A stretch of 64,000 bases of DNA, taken from positions 3,162,001 through 3,226,000 of the forward strand of contig NZ_CP094528.1 of assembly GCF_022811705.1 (NCBI RefSeq). Reading direction: 5' to 3'. Position 1 is the first letter of the stretch; each line of letters opens with the position of its first letter. The stretch comes from Agromyces larvae (GTDB lineage: Bacteria > Actinomycetota > Actinomycetes > Actinomycetales > Microbacteriaceae). A model generated the notes under the pieces. It did no database searches. It had not been told where the DNA came from and saw nothing but the letters and a program-made list of their open reading frames with translations. This document shows, one piece after another, positions 50,947 to 59,654 of the stretch. A program made the position numbers and the translations under genes.

Positions 50947-51050
50947 AGCCTGAATTGCGCGCAAGCCCGAGTTGCGTGCAAGCCCGAGGTGCGTGCAAGC
51001 CCGAGGTGCTTGCGGGCCCGAGGTGCGTGCAAGCCCGAGCGGCGTGCGCC
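50932..51050. repeat. Seven 17-bp tandem units derived from the P1 end
   Basis: Units change stepwise from CCTGAATTGCGTACAAG through CCTGAATTGCGCGCAAG and CCCGAGGTGCGTGCAAG to CCCGAGCGGCGTGCGCC, exactly 17 bases each. The stretch 50796-51118 holds no gene besides this and the P1 copy. Confidence 0.85.
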
Positions 51051-51118
51051 GTGCGCGCGGCGGGCGGGCGTGATCGGGGGCCGGTAGCGTAGTCGCGACC
51101 CCCGAGGAGCACCCCCGC

Positions 51119-51787
51119 ATGAAACCCGGCCCACGCCGCAGCGTCAGCCAGTCCGACCTGGTCGGCGCCGCGTTCGAACTCCTCGAGCAGAAGGGCTTCG
51201 CGGCGGTCTCGGTACGAGGCGTCGCCGCCTCGCTCGGCCTCACCCCGACCGCGATGTACACGTACTTCCCGTCGAAGCAGGCCTTGCTGGCCGCCATGGT
51301 CGAGGAGCTCTTGGCCGGCGTCACCGGCCAGGACGGCCCGGCGGATGCTCCGCCCGCCGCCGCCGCGCGCGGCCTCCTCGTCGACACGGCCCTCGCACTG
51401 CGGGCGCGCCTGCGAGACCACCCCGGTGCGATCGCACTGATGACGAGCGGCCCGCTCGACGGGGCGCAGGCGCTCGGCCTGGCCGAGCGGCTCGGCGAGG
51501 CGTTCGCCGTCGCGGGTGCATCGGACCCCGATGACGCGGCGCGCGCCGCCCACGCGCTGCTCGCGCTGGTGCTCGGCCAGGTCGCGCTCGAGACGGCGTG
51601 GGGCGCGGCATCCGAGACCGATTCAGCTGCGCTCTGGTCGGATGCTCCGCCGCATCCGATCACCGAAGCCGGCGCCGCGCTCGGCTTGCGCGAGGGCGCC
51701 GAGGCCGAGTTCCGCCGGGCGCTCGAACGCGTCGTCGACGCTTGGGCGCCGACGCACCTCGCCCCCGACCTGGGCCCGAACTCGTGA
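51119..51787 (+). CDS. TetR/AcrR-family transcriptional regulator
   Basis: 222 residues. The N-terminal HTH covers SQSDLVGAAFELLEQKGFAA, then SVRGVAASLGLTPTAMYTYF (recognition helix TAMYTYF) and KQALLAAMVEELL. The C-terminal ligand domain is TetR_C-like and Ala-rich. It is coupled by GTGA to a GNAT acetyltransferase. The 45770 palindrome is a possible but distant target. Start preceded by GAGGAG. Confidence 0.88.
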   Translation: MKPGPRRSVSQSDLVGAAFELLEQKGFAAVSVRGVAASLGLTPTAMYTYFPSKQALLAAMVEELLAGVTGQDGPADAPPAAAARGLLVDTALALRARLRDHPGAIALMTSGPLDGAQALGLAERLGEAFAVAGASDPDDAARAAHALLALVLGQVALETAWGAASETDSAALWSDAPPHPITEAGAALGLREGAEAEFRRALERVVDAWAPTHLAPDLGPNS

Positions 51788-52305
51788 CCCGCTTCATCGT
51801 GCGCGACGCGACCGTCGCCGACGCGCCCGGCGTCGCACAGGCCCACTGGGACAGCCACCAGACGACCTACGTGGAGCCGGGCCTCGTGCGCCGCGATCGG
51901 GTCGAGGGCTGGTCGATGCGCAACCGGGTGCTGGTCTGGACGGCGAACGCCGCCATCTCGGAGGGGATCTATCCGCCGCCAGACGGGTTCCACCGGATGT
52001 CGCTGCACGTGGCGGTCGACGACGACGGGCGCGTCGTCGGGTTCGCGTGCACCTCGATCGACGCCGAACCCGACGGGCCGCGTCCGCTTCAGCTCGAGGC
52101 GCTGTATCTGCTCGAGGAGTTCCACGGCACGGGTGCGGGGCAGGCGTTGCTCGACGCCGCGCTCGGCGACCGGCCCGCCTACCTCTGGGCACTCGACGTC
52201 AACCCGCGCGCGCACGCGTTCTACCGGCGCAACGGGTTCGAGCTCGACGGCACGACGAAGTTCGACGACGACTGGCAGATCACCGAGGTGCGGTTCGTGC
52301 GCTGA
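51784..52305 (+). CDS. GNAT family N-acetyltransferase
   Basis: 173 residues. LQLEALYLLEEFHGTGAGQALL (about 98-120) is the acetyl-CoA-binding strand and Q/RxxGxG/A loop (here HGTGAG), and LDVNPRAHAFYRRNGFELDG is the C-terminal motif B. It acetylates an amine of unknown identity. The GTG start overlaps the TetR stop (GTGA). Confidence 0.87.
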   Translation: MTRFIVRDATVADAPGVAQAHWDSHQTTYVEPGLVRRDRVEGWSMRNRVLVWTANAAISEGIYPPPDGFHRMSLHVAVDDDGRVVGFACTSIDAEPDGPRPLQLEALYLLEEFHGTGAGQALLDAALGDRPAYLWALDVNPRAHAFYRRNGFELDGTTKFDDDWQITEVRFVR

Positions 52306-52352
52306 CCTGCACTCCCCACCCGCCTGCACTCCCCACCCGCCCCGCGCATACG

Positions 52353-52416
52353 TTTCGCGGATCAGGAAGAACGGAAGGGTTCCGGCGTGTCGGCACATTT
52401 TTCCTGATCCGCGAAA
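52353..52416. repeat. Palindromic element, P4 type
   Basis: Perfect 16-bp arms TTTCGCGGATCAGGAA and complement around a 32-bp spacer containing GGCGTGTCGG, between convergent genes (GNAT + and PepT -). It may double as a bidirectional terminator. Confidence 0.85.
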
Positions 52417-52498
52417 GGGGGCAGGGAGTCACTGACGCGGGTGCCGGGGGGCGGGCACGGAGCATCCGGCGACCAGCAGGCGAGCGGGCGACGTCGCG

Positions 52499-53803
52499 TC
52501 AGCGCGTCGCGTCGCGGAACCCCGGGGTCGTCCACACCTCGGCGAGCCGCACGACGGTCGCGGCGGCGGCCGCCATCTCCTGTACGGACGCCCACTCACG
52601 CACCGAGTGGAACTCGTGTCCGCCGGTGAAGAGGTTCGGCGTCGGCAGGCCCATCGCGCTCAGCTGCGAGCCATCCGTTCCGCCGCGCACGGAGGTGCGC
52701 AACGGCTCGAGCCCCTCCGCGCGGATCGCGCGCTCGGCCGCGTCCGAGACCAGCGGGAACCGCTCGATGTGGCTGTGCATGTTGGGGTACTGCGGCGTGA
52801 TCTCGACAGTCGCGCGGGCACGCGGCTCGCGCGCGACGACCTCGTCGACGGTGCGGCGCAGCACCTCACCGTGCTCGGCGAGCTTCGCGTCGTCGAAATC
52901 GCGCAGGATGGCCCGGATCGTCGTGCGCGCGGCCGCCCCGCGCACCTCGAACACGTGGATGAAGCCGTCGCGGCCGTCGGTGCGTTCGGGGGTGCGGTCG
53001 GCCGGCAGCGCGGCGATCACCTCGGCGGCGAGCCGGGTCGAATTGACGAGCTTGCCCGTCGCGAAGCCGGGGTGCACGTCGTGGCCCTCGATCGTCACGG
53101 TGGCCATCGAAGCCGAGAACGTCTCGTCCTGCAGCTCGCCGAGCTCCGACCCGTCGACGGTGTACGCGCACAGCGCGCCGAACCCCTCGACGTCGAACTT
53201 GCGGGTGCCGAAGCCGATCTCCTCGTCGGGCGTGAACGCGAGGCGCAGCGTGGGTCGCGGCAGTTCGGGGTGGTCGAGCAGGTGCGCGACGGCGGTCAGG
53301 ATCGCCGCGACCCCGGCTTTGTCGTCGGCGCCGAGCAGGGTGTCGCCCGAGCTCGTGACGAGGTCGTGGCCGACATGGGCGCTCAGATCGGGCATGCCGG
53401 CGGGGTCCAGCCGCGTGCCGCCGCGCGGCAGTTCGATGACCCCGCCGTCGTAGGCGCGGTGCACGATCGGCTCCACCCCGTCGCCGGGGGCGTCGGGGCT
53501 GGTGTCGACGTGCGCGATGAGTCCGATCACGGGCACCGGCCCGTCGGCCGGGTCGATCGTGGCGGGCAGCGTCGCATACACGTACCCGTGCTCGTCGAGG
53601 CGGGCGTCGTCGAGGCCGAGCGCGAGCAGGTCGTCGACGAGCACCCGCTGCAGGTCGAGCTGGCGGGCCGAACTCGGCTGCGCGTCGCTGTCGCGGTCGG
53701 ATTGGGTGCCCACCCGGACGTAGCGATCGAAGCGGGCGAGCAGGCCGGGCGCGAGCGACTCGGCGAGCGGAGACGTGTACGGCGCAGGCGACGGTGCTGG
53801 CAT
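52499..53803 (-). CDS. pepT: Peptidase T (tripeptide aminopeptidase)
   Basis: 434 residues. M20 metallopeptidase: IAHVDTSPDAPG (zinc His and Asp), GADDKAGVAAIL (bridging Asp), FTPDEEIGFG (catalytic Glu pair), HDVHPG in the dimerisation domain, and RGGTDGSQLSAMG and GGHEFHS near the C-terminus. It removes the N-terminal residue of tripeptides in the cytoplasm. The N-terminal extension is a Pro/Ser/Ala-rich stretch of about 18 residues, so a later start is possible. Confidence 0.92.
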   Translation of the reverse strand: MPAPSPAPYTSPLAESLAPGLLARFDRYVRVGTQSDRDSDAQPSSARQLDLQRVLVDDLLALGLDDARLDEHGYVYATLPATIDPADGPVPVIGLIAHVDTSPDAPGDGVEPIVHRAYDGGVIELPRGGTRLDPAGMPDLSAHVGHDLVTSSGDTLLGADDKAGVAAILTAVAHLLDHPELPRPTLRLAFTPDEEIGFGTRKFDVEGFGALCAYTVDGSELGELQDETFSASMATVTIEGHDVHPGFATGKLVNSTRLAAEVIAALPADRTPERTDGRDGFIHVFEVRGAAARTTIRAILRDFDDAKLAEHGEVLRRTVDEVVAREPRARATVEITPQYPNMHSHIERFPLVSDAAERAIRAEGLEPLRTSVRGGTDGSQLSAMGLPTPNLFTGGHEFHSVREWASVQEMAAAAATVVRLAEVWTTPGFRDATR

Positions 53804-53850
53804 CGCCCCAGCCTGCCACAGCGGGTGGGCGAACCGGGGACCGGATGCGA

Positions 53851-53882
53851 CGAGGCGCCGACCCCGAAGGGCCGGCGCCTCG
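53851..53882 (-). terminator. Terminator hairpin of the M6 protease gene
   Basis: 10-bp arms CGAGGCGCCG / CGGCGCCTCG, 24 bases past the protease stop, between two minus-strand genes. Confidence 0.6.
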
Positions 53883-53906
53883 CGCTGGTGCCGGTGGGAC
53901 TCCCGT

Positions 53907-56798
53907 TCAGCCCGCGCGCGGCGGGGTGATCGAGATCACGGCGGACGTGTTGTTCTTGCCCGCCTTCTTCACCTTCACCACGGTGCCGTAGCCGACGCCG
54001 TCATCGGCCGGGTTGCCGGTGCCGAGCGGCGTGGCCACCCCGATGTCGAGCCCGAACAGCTCGGGGATCAGGTTGCCGTTCGCGTCGACGATGCGCGTCG
54101 AGTAGGGCGCGTTGCCCACCGACGGCACCACGACCGACCCGTCCACGAACCGGTAGTACAGGTCGCTTCCGGTGACCGGCAGCAGGTCGGGACGGTACTC
54201 GAGTCCCGGGTACCAGCCCTGGTCGTCGGTGAACGTGCTCACCGCTGCCAGTGCGGGGACCTTCGTGCAGTACTCCGTGTAGTTCACGTCGGTGATGCAC
54301 TCCTGGAAGGGGTACGTCTTCGACAGACCGAACGCCACGTTCGACGACTGCGCGCGCGACGGCATGTTGTTCAGCGCCGAGGTGTCCACATCGGCCGAGG
54401 CGCCGGTGCGGCGCAGCGGGTCGAAGTGGCTGTCGACGAGCAGCAGGCCGCCCTTGGCGCCCTCGCTCGGCAGCGAGGTCAGGTTGTTGCGCACCATGTT
54501 CGAGTTGCCGTACGTGGTGTCGCGGTACCAGACCAGCGCGCCGGGGGCGTTGTACTTGATCTTGTCGACCTTCCACGCGCCCTCATCGTCCTGGTAGACG
54601 GTGTCGTACGCGTACTGCAGGCCCTGGTCGAACCCGTCGAAGTTCCGCCACTCGACCAGGTAGTACTGCGCCCTGATCGACGTGCCGGTGTCCTTGCGCC
54701 AGCCCGGGCCGGTCGTGGTCGCCCACGAGGCGACCTCGTTGACCCAGCCGTTGTCGTCGGCACCCTCGACGTCATCGCTCCAGAGGACGTTGCCGTCCCC
54801 GTCGACGAGCGAGAAGTCGTCGGCGAACCAGTTGCGCTCCTGGTAGGCGGCGTCCGTCGCCATCCGGAGCCGGACGCTCACGTCCTGACCGGCGAGCTCG
54901 GACAGGTCGATGTACTGGTGCGCCCAGCCGCCCGACGATCCGGTGATCCCGTGCGACCGCTGGAACCAGCCGCGCAGGTTGCCGTTCGGGTCGGGGTACG
55001 AGTCGGGGGTGGTGGCGAGCGACCCGTCCTCGTTGTAGACGGGCACGTCGGTCCAGTTGGCGCCGGCGTCGGTCGACACCTCGACGAAGCCGAAGTCCCA
55101 GTCGGATTCGATGAAGTAGTCGTTCCACATCCAGAACTTCGAGCCCTCGGGGACGACGCCGAGCGACCGGCTGAGCCGGATGTCGCCGTAGTCCTGGTCG
55201 GCACCCGTGTACCACATGTTCTCGCCCGAGTGCGGATCCGTGATGTGCACCACCTTGTCGGGCAGGTTGATCTTCACGCCGTCCTCGGTGTTCTTCAGCG
55301 GGCGCGAGTTCTGCCCGACCGTGACGTCACGCGGAGCATCCCCGGGGTTGACCTCGACCGGGTCGACCCAGCCGAGCACCCACTTGTCCCAGAGGCCCAT
55401 GTGGGTCGGCATCGACTGGAAGATCGGGCCCGAGTGCGAACCGGAGTTCATGAGGTCCCAGAAGTCGATGTCGCTGTTGCCGGCGTTCGACGTGTCGTAC
55501 AGGTCGGGCAGGCCGAGGTCGTGGCCGTACTCGTGTGCGAACACCCCGACGCCCGAGTCCTCGGGCTGCACGATGTAGTTCGACAGCTTGAGGTTCGTGC
55601 CGGGGATGTCGGCACCGCCGGGCACCGCCGACGAGTGCGCCCAGATCGCGTACGTGCCCTCGTCGCCGCCGCCGCCGGACTTGTCGGCACCGGCGTGCAC
55701 GAGCACGACGTGGTCGATCACGCCGTCGGGCTCCCACAGGTTGCCGTCGCCGTCGCGGTCGCCCTGGTCCTCGAGGTCGTAGTCGGCCCACGGGAAGTTC
55801 GGCTGCGCCTGCGCGAGCGCCGCGACCGCGTCGATCGCGAGCTGGCCGGGGCCGAGCGGGTTGTCGGGGTGGCCCTGCATGTCCTGCATCGGGCCGGCCT
55901 CGTACTCGCCGTCCTCGTTCAGGTGGCAGACGGTCGCGCCGTAGTACGCCTCGGAGTGCGGCACCGTGATCCACGGCGTCGCCGCACCGGTCACGGTGTA
56001 GGCGCCGTGCGACATCTCCTCGTACATGTTCTTCATCGTGAAGCCCGAGATGTCGATGCCCTTCCTGCCGTCAGGGCCCTTGAGGTCCTTGCGGACCCGC
56101 TCGGTGATGCCCTTCGACGAGTAGAGGAGCTTGTTGTAGTAGTCCGACGAGAAGTCGGGCACCCACATCGAGTTGTTGTCGGCACGCGCGAGGGTCGCCG
56201 GGTCGGGCAGGTTGTTGTGCAACGGGCCGCTCTGCACGTTGCCGGGCATGCAGGTCGTCGCACCGAACTCGGTGGGCACCTGCAGGTCGGTGAAGTCGTC
56301 CTGCGCGCCGGGGTCGAACTCGACGAGGATCGTCAGGAGCTTCGCCTCCTGGGTCACCTCGGCCTGCTTGTAGTCGGGCTTCTTCTGGAACAGCGACTTC
56401 AGCTTGTCCCAGATCGACTTCAGCTTCTTGAGGATCGACTCGCGGATCTCCTTCGGGCTCTTGCCGGTCTCGAGCGCCTTCGCCTCGGCCTTGGCGAGCC
56501 CTTCGGCGGCGACCGGGTTGCCCTGGGAGAACTTCTTGTCGATCTCCTCTGCGGTGGTGATGGCCGTCGCCTGCTTCTGGCCGGCGTCATCGCCGACGGC
56601 GACATCGTCGAGGAACGCCTGCTCGACGCGGGGCTCGACGTAGTTCATGTAGTACTCGTCATCGCCGATGACGGGTGCCGATGGCGGTGCCGCGCTCGCC
56701 GGGGCCACGCCCGCGGTCGCCAAGCCGGCAGCCACGAGCGCGATCACGGGAAGCGTCGCGACCACGCGCGTACGCGCGCGAGTGCTTCTTCCAGACAT
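53907..56798 (-). CDS. Secreted immune inhibitor A-like metalloprotease (family M6)
   Basis: 963 residues. Signal peptide 1-~37 ends ASA-A. A charged helical pro-region (~40-130, rich in Lys/Asp) precedes TILVEFDPG, and the zinc motif HEYGHDLGLPDLYD is at about 455. MNSGSHSG completes the active site. Repeated Asp/Asn-rich loops (DRDGDGNLWEPDG) suggest calcium binding, and two C-terminal beta-sandwich domains follow, including VSTDAGANW. InhA proteases degrade host antimicrobial or matrix proteins. GGAGGGA upstream of the ATG at 56798. Confidence 0.9.
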   Translation of the reverse strand: MSGRSTRARTRVVATLPVIALVAAGLATAGVAPASAAPPSAPVIGDDEYYMNYVEPRVEQAFLDDVAVGDDAGQKQATAITTAEEIDKKFSQGNPVAAEGLAKAEAKALETGKSPKEIRESILKKLKSIWDKLKSLFQKKPDYKQAEVTQEAKLLTILVEFDPGAQDDFTDLQVPTEFGATTCMPGNVQSGPLHNNLPDPATLARADNNSMWVPDFSSDYYNKLLYSSKGITERVRKDLKGPDGRKGIDISGFTMKNMYEEMSHGAYTVTGAATPWITVPHSEAYYGATVCHLNEDGEYEAGPMQDMQGHPDNPLGPGQLAIDAVAALAQAQPNFPWADYDLEDQGDRDGDGNLWEPDGVIDHVVLVHAGADKSGGGGDEGTYAIWAHSSAVPGGADIPGTNLKLSNYIVQPEDSGVGVFAHEYGHDLGLPDLYDTSNAGNSDIDFWDLMNSGSHSGPIFQSMPTHMGLWDKWVLGWVDPVEVNPGDAPRDVTVGQNSRPLKNTEDGVKINLPDKVVHITDPHSGENMWYTGADQDYGDIRLSRSLGVVPEGSKFWMWNDYFIESDWDFGFVEVSTDAGANWTDVPVYNEDGSLATTPDSYPDPNGNLRGWFQRSHGITGSSGGWAHQYIDLSELAGQDVSVRLRMATDAAYQERNWFADDFSLVDGDGNVLWSDDVEGADDNGWVNEVASWATTTGPGWRKDTGTSIRAQYYLVEWRNFDGFDQGLQYAYDTVYQDDEGAWKVDKIKYNAPGALVWYRDTTYGNSNMVRNNLTSLPSEGAKGGLLLVDSHFDPLRRTGASADVDTSALNNMPSRAQSSNVAFGLSKTYPFQECITDVNYTEYCTKVPALAAVSTFTDDQGWYPGLEYRPDLLPVTGSDLYYRFVDGSVVVPSVGNAPYSTRIVDANGNLIPELFGLDIGVATPLGTGNPADDGVGYGTVVKVKKAGKNNTSAVISITPPRAG

Positions 56799-57014
56799 GC
56801 ATCTCCCTCCGGGTACGGCGTCGGGGATCTCCGAGCCGTACGAACGACGTCCGCCTGGTGGACGGACGATGGTGGAATCCTGCACCCTGACCCCCGTTCG
56901 GGGGAAGAGGGTTCGACGAGATCGGTCGATTCTCGGACGCATGGCGCGCCCGTCGCGCGCGCGATACGCTGGCGAGCGGAGCACTGCTGGGGGGCGGTGC
57001 GATCGGGGGATCGG

Positions 57015-57422
57015 ATGTTTCGACGCAGGCGTGCGTCCGTGCTGGTCGCGGCGATCGGGGTGGCCGGGGCACTCGCGTTCTCGGGCTGCGCCGCAGGCGC
57101 CGGAGACGAGACTGCCGAGCCGACGGACGGCGACGTGCTGCCGCCGATCATGGTGCAGCTCGACGAGGTCGACGGCACGACGGTCGAGGTGCCGCTCGAC
57201 AACGTGATCGTGCTGCAGGGCGACGACGAGACCTACACGGCGTGGGAGGCCGACATCGCCGACGAGTCGGTGGCGGAGTTCACGCCGGGTCGCGACGACG
57301 GTTCGGCGAGCTTCGATCCGGGCATCACGCCCCTGAAGGTCGGCTCGACCGAGGTCACGCTCGACAACTCCGAGACCGGCGACAGCGTGACGTTCACCGT
57401 CGACGTCGTCGAGGCGGGCTGA
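57015..57422 (+). CDS. Small secreted lipoprotein
   Basis: 135 residues. Basic start MFRRRRASVLVAAIGVAGAL and lipobox FSGC (Cys25). The mature part is acidic, beta-rich and Ig-like in pattern (VEVPLDNVIVLQGD, TPLKVGSTEVTLDN, GDSVTFTVDVVEAG). Divergent from the M6 protease gene. No function assigned. Confidence 0.78.
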   Translation: MFRRRRASVLVAAIGVAGALAFSGCAAGAGDETAEPTDGDVLPPIMVQLDEVDGTTVEVPLDNVIVLQGDDETYTAWEADIADESVAEFTPGRDDGSASFDPGITPLKVGSTEVTLDNSETGDSVTFTVDVVEAG

Positions 57423-57495
57423 CGCCGACCTCGCGCCGGGTCACCGGATCTCGAGAGGCGTCCGACTCCGTCGGGTCCTCGGCGAGCGGGTGAGG

Positions 57496-58197
57496 CTACC
57501 CGACGAGCAGGCCGCGCAGCTGGTCGGCCGAGTGCACGACCGCGAGGGCGTCGCCGGCCTCTTCGGGTGAGCCGTAGCCCCACTCGACGAGGATCGTCGG
57601 CACGCCGTTCGCGAGCGCACCGAGCGTGTCGTAGCCGCGGTCGCCGACCATCACCGCGTGCGCGGTGTCGATGCCCTCGGTCTGCAGCCGGCGCAGCGCT
57701 TCGGCGACCACGTCGGCCTTGGTGCTGCGCACCTCGTCCTCGCTCGCGCCGGCGATGACGTCGAAGTACTGCGCGAGACCGGCGTGCTCGAGCACGGCGG
57801 TCGCCATCGACTCGGGCTTCGAGGTCGCGAGCGCGATCGGGATGCCCGCGCGGTGCACGAGCTCGATCACGCCGGCGACGCCCGGGAAGACGGGGGAGCG
57901 CAGCAGGTGCCGATCGTAGTGGTCGCGGTAGACGTTCAGCGCCTCCCACGCCTCGGCGTCGGCGAAGCCGGCCGTCATGCGGAGGCTGTCGAGCAGGGGT
58001 GGGCCGACGTACGAGCGCAGCGTGTCGTCGTCGGGCACGGGAAGACCGAGCGACTCGAACATGTGCGCCAGCGACGCGGTGATGTCGGAGGCGGAGTCGA
58101 CGATGGTGCCGTCGAGGTCGAAGAGGACGGCCGACCATGTGCGCGTCGGGGCAGCGCTGGCCGGCGGGGTGGTCAGGGTGCGGGTCACGCGTGCCAT
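57496..58197 (-). CDS. HAD-family phosphatase (phosphoglycolate phosphatase-like)
   Basis: 233 residues. LFDLDGTIVDS (motif I, Asp nucleophile at ~26), ALATSKPES (motif II, Thr/Ser), and MVGDRGYDTLGA (motif III/IV). Cap domain between. It hydrolyses small phosphate esters; phosphoglycolate is the common assumption. Start at the GTG/ATG leading MARVTRTLTT leaves about 20 extra residues before the domain, so a later start is possible. Confidence 0.87.
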   Translation of the reverse strand: MARVTRTLTTPPASAAPTRTWSAVLFDLDGTIVDSASDITASLAHMFESLGLPVPDDDTLRSYVGPPLLDSLRMTAGFADAEAWEALNVYRDHYDRHLLRSPVFPGVAGVIELVHRAGIPIALATSKPESMATAVLEHAGLAQYFDVIAGASEDEVRSTKADVVAEALRRLQTEGIDTAHAVMVGDRGYDTLGALANGVPTILVEWGYGSPEEAGDALAVVHSADQLRGLLVG

Positions 58198-58234
58198 CCT
58201 ATGGGCCGCGGCTGCGAGGGACTCTCAGGTCTGC

Positions 58235-58930
58235 TCAGAACAGGCTCGGATGCCCGCTGTCGACCCCGCGCATCGCGTCGTAGTCGAGCACGACGCATCG
58301 GATGCCCCGGTCCTCCGCGAGGGTGCGGGCCTGGGGTTTGATCTCCTGCGCGGCGAATACGCCGGTCACCGGCGCGAGGCGCGGGTCGCGGTTCATCAGT
58401 TCGAGGTACCGGGTGAGCTGTTCGACGCCGTCGATGTCGCCGCGACGCTTCAGCTCCACGGCCACCGAGCCGCCCGAGGCATCCGTGGCCAGGATGTCGA
58501 CCGGACCGATCGCCGTCATGTACTCGCGGCGCACCAGCCGGTAGCCGTCGCCGAGCAACTCGATCTGCTCGGCGAGCAGCCGCTGCAGATGCGCTTCGAC
58601 GCCGTCCTTCACGAGGCCCGGGTCGACGCCGAGCTCGTGCGCCGAGTCGTGCAGCACCTCGTGGATCGAGACGATCAGCCGGTCGGCGGTCTTCTTGTGC
58701 GTGACCGTCCACACCTCGATCACGCCGGCGCCGCGCTGATCGTCGTCGGGCTCGGACGCCTCGAGCGTGCACGGCGGGCTCATCCAGTTCAGCGGCTTGT
58801 AGCTGCCGCCGTCGCTGTGCACCAGCAGCGAGCCGTCGCCCTTCACCATGAGCAGGCGGGTCGCGAGCGGCAGGTGCGCCGAAAGCCTTCCGGCGTAGTC
58901 GACGGAGCAGCGGGCGATGACGAGACGCAC
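58235..58930 (-). CDS. nucS: Mismatch-specific endonuclease NucS
   Basis: 231 residues. N-terminal DNA-binding/dimer domain ([20 protein letters not shown]), then the PD-(D/E)XK nuclease with Asp145 (GPVDILATD), Glu159 and Lys161 (AVELKRRG). The final residues SLF resemble the beta-clamp-contact tail. NucS replaces MutSL in Actinobacteria. GTG at 58930 with TACACT six bases upstream indicates a leaderless mRNA. Confidence 0.92.
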   Translation of the reverse strand: MRLVIARCSVDYAGRLSAHLPLATRLLMVKGDGSLLVHSDGGSYKPLNWMSPPCTLEASEPDDDQRGAGVIEVWTVTHKKTADRLIVSIHEVLHDSAHELGVDPGLVKDGVEAHLQRLLAEQIELLGDGYRLVRREYMTAIGPVDILATDASGGSVAVELKRRGDIDGVEQLTRYLELMNRDPRLAPVTGVFAAQEIKPQARTLAEDRGIRCVVLDYDAMRGVDSGHPSLF

Positions 58931-58936
58931 CGTACG

Positions 58937-58942
58937 AGTGTA
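58937..58942 (-). promoter_or_regulatory. Leaderless -10 box of nucS
   Basis: TACACT on the minus strand ends six bases before the GTG start, exactly the spacing that puts +1 at the start codon. Confidence 0.5.
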
Positions 58943-58970
58943 CGTTGGGCGGCGACGGGGGGAGTCCGCG

Positions 58971-59534
58971 ATGGGCGCGCTGCTGTACTCGATCTCGATC
59001 TCGCTCGACGGCTACGTCTGCGACGAGCACGGGAACTTCGACTGGGGGGCGCCGACCGAAGAAGAGCACGCGTTCATCAACGATCGCCTGCGTGGGCTCG
59101 GCACCTTCGTGTTCGGCCGCCGACTCTACGAGACGATGCGCGTCTGGGAGACGCTCGATCTGCAGGGGCAGTCACCGGCGGTCGCCGAGTTCGCGGCCCT
59201 GTGGCACGACACCGACAAGATCGTCTGCTCGACGACGCTCGGCGACTCCGACATCACCACCGCGCGGACGCGTCTCGTACGCCGCCTCGGCGTCGATGAC
59301 CTGCGTGCGTTGGCCGAGGCATCCGACCGGGATGTCGAGGTGGGCGGGCCCACGCTCGCGGCCGACGCCATCCGCGCGGGCGCGGTCGACCGCATCTCGT
59401 TCTACATCCTGCCGGTGGTCGTCGGAGGCGGAACGCGGGCGCTGCCTGACCGCGCCCGACTCGACCTCGAGTTGACCGAGGAGCACCGGTTCCCGAGCGG
59501 GAAGGTGTTCGTGTCGTACCTGGTACGTCGCTGA
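58971..59534 (+). CDS. Dihydrofolate reductase/RibD C-terminal-domain family protein
   Basis: 187 residues. [20 protein letters not shown] opening, [31 protein letters not shown] and [13 protein letters not shown] are the conserved blocks of bacterial RibD_C/DHFR-like reductases. Probably NADPH-dependent; substrate unknown. Start at 58971 is supported by GGGGGGAG upstream. Divergent from nucS. Confidence 0.88.
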   Translation: MGALLYSISISLDGYVCDEHGNFDWGAPTEEEHAFINDRLRGLGTFVFGRRLYETMRVWETLDLQGQSPAVAEFAALWHDTDKIVCSTTLGDSDITTARTRLVRRLGVDDLRALAEASDRDVEVGGPTLAADAIRAGAVDRISFYILPVVVGGGTRALPDRARLDLELTEEHRFPSGKVFVSYLVRR

Positions 59535-59548
59535 GTCCGCCCCCGTCG

Positions 59549-59608
59549 CAGGCACTCTGTTCATACGCAGGCACGTTCGGCGGCACCGTGATCTGAACAC
59601 GGTGCCTG
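59549..59608. repeat. Palindromic element, family P2 (copy 3)
   Basis: CAGGCACTCTGTTCAT / TCTGAACACGGTGCCTG, 60 bp, followed by two more CAACACGGTGCCTG-like half units to 59640. Lies between convergent genes. Confidence 0.82.
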
Positions 59609-59654
59609 CAACACGGTGCCTGCAACGGGGTGCCTGCAACGGGGTGAGGTCGGG

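Noticed and set aside
50932-51050. CRISPR array
   Set aside because: 17-bp units are directly adjacent without spacers and decay gradually.
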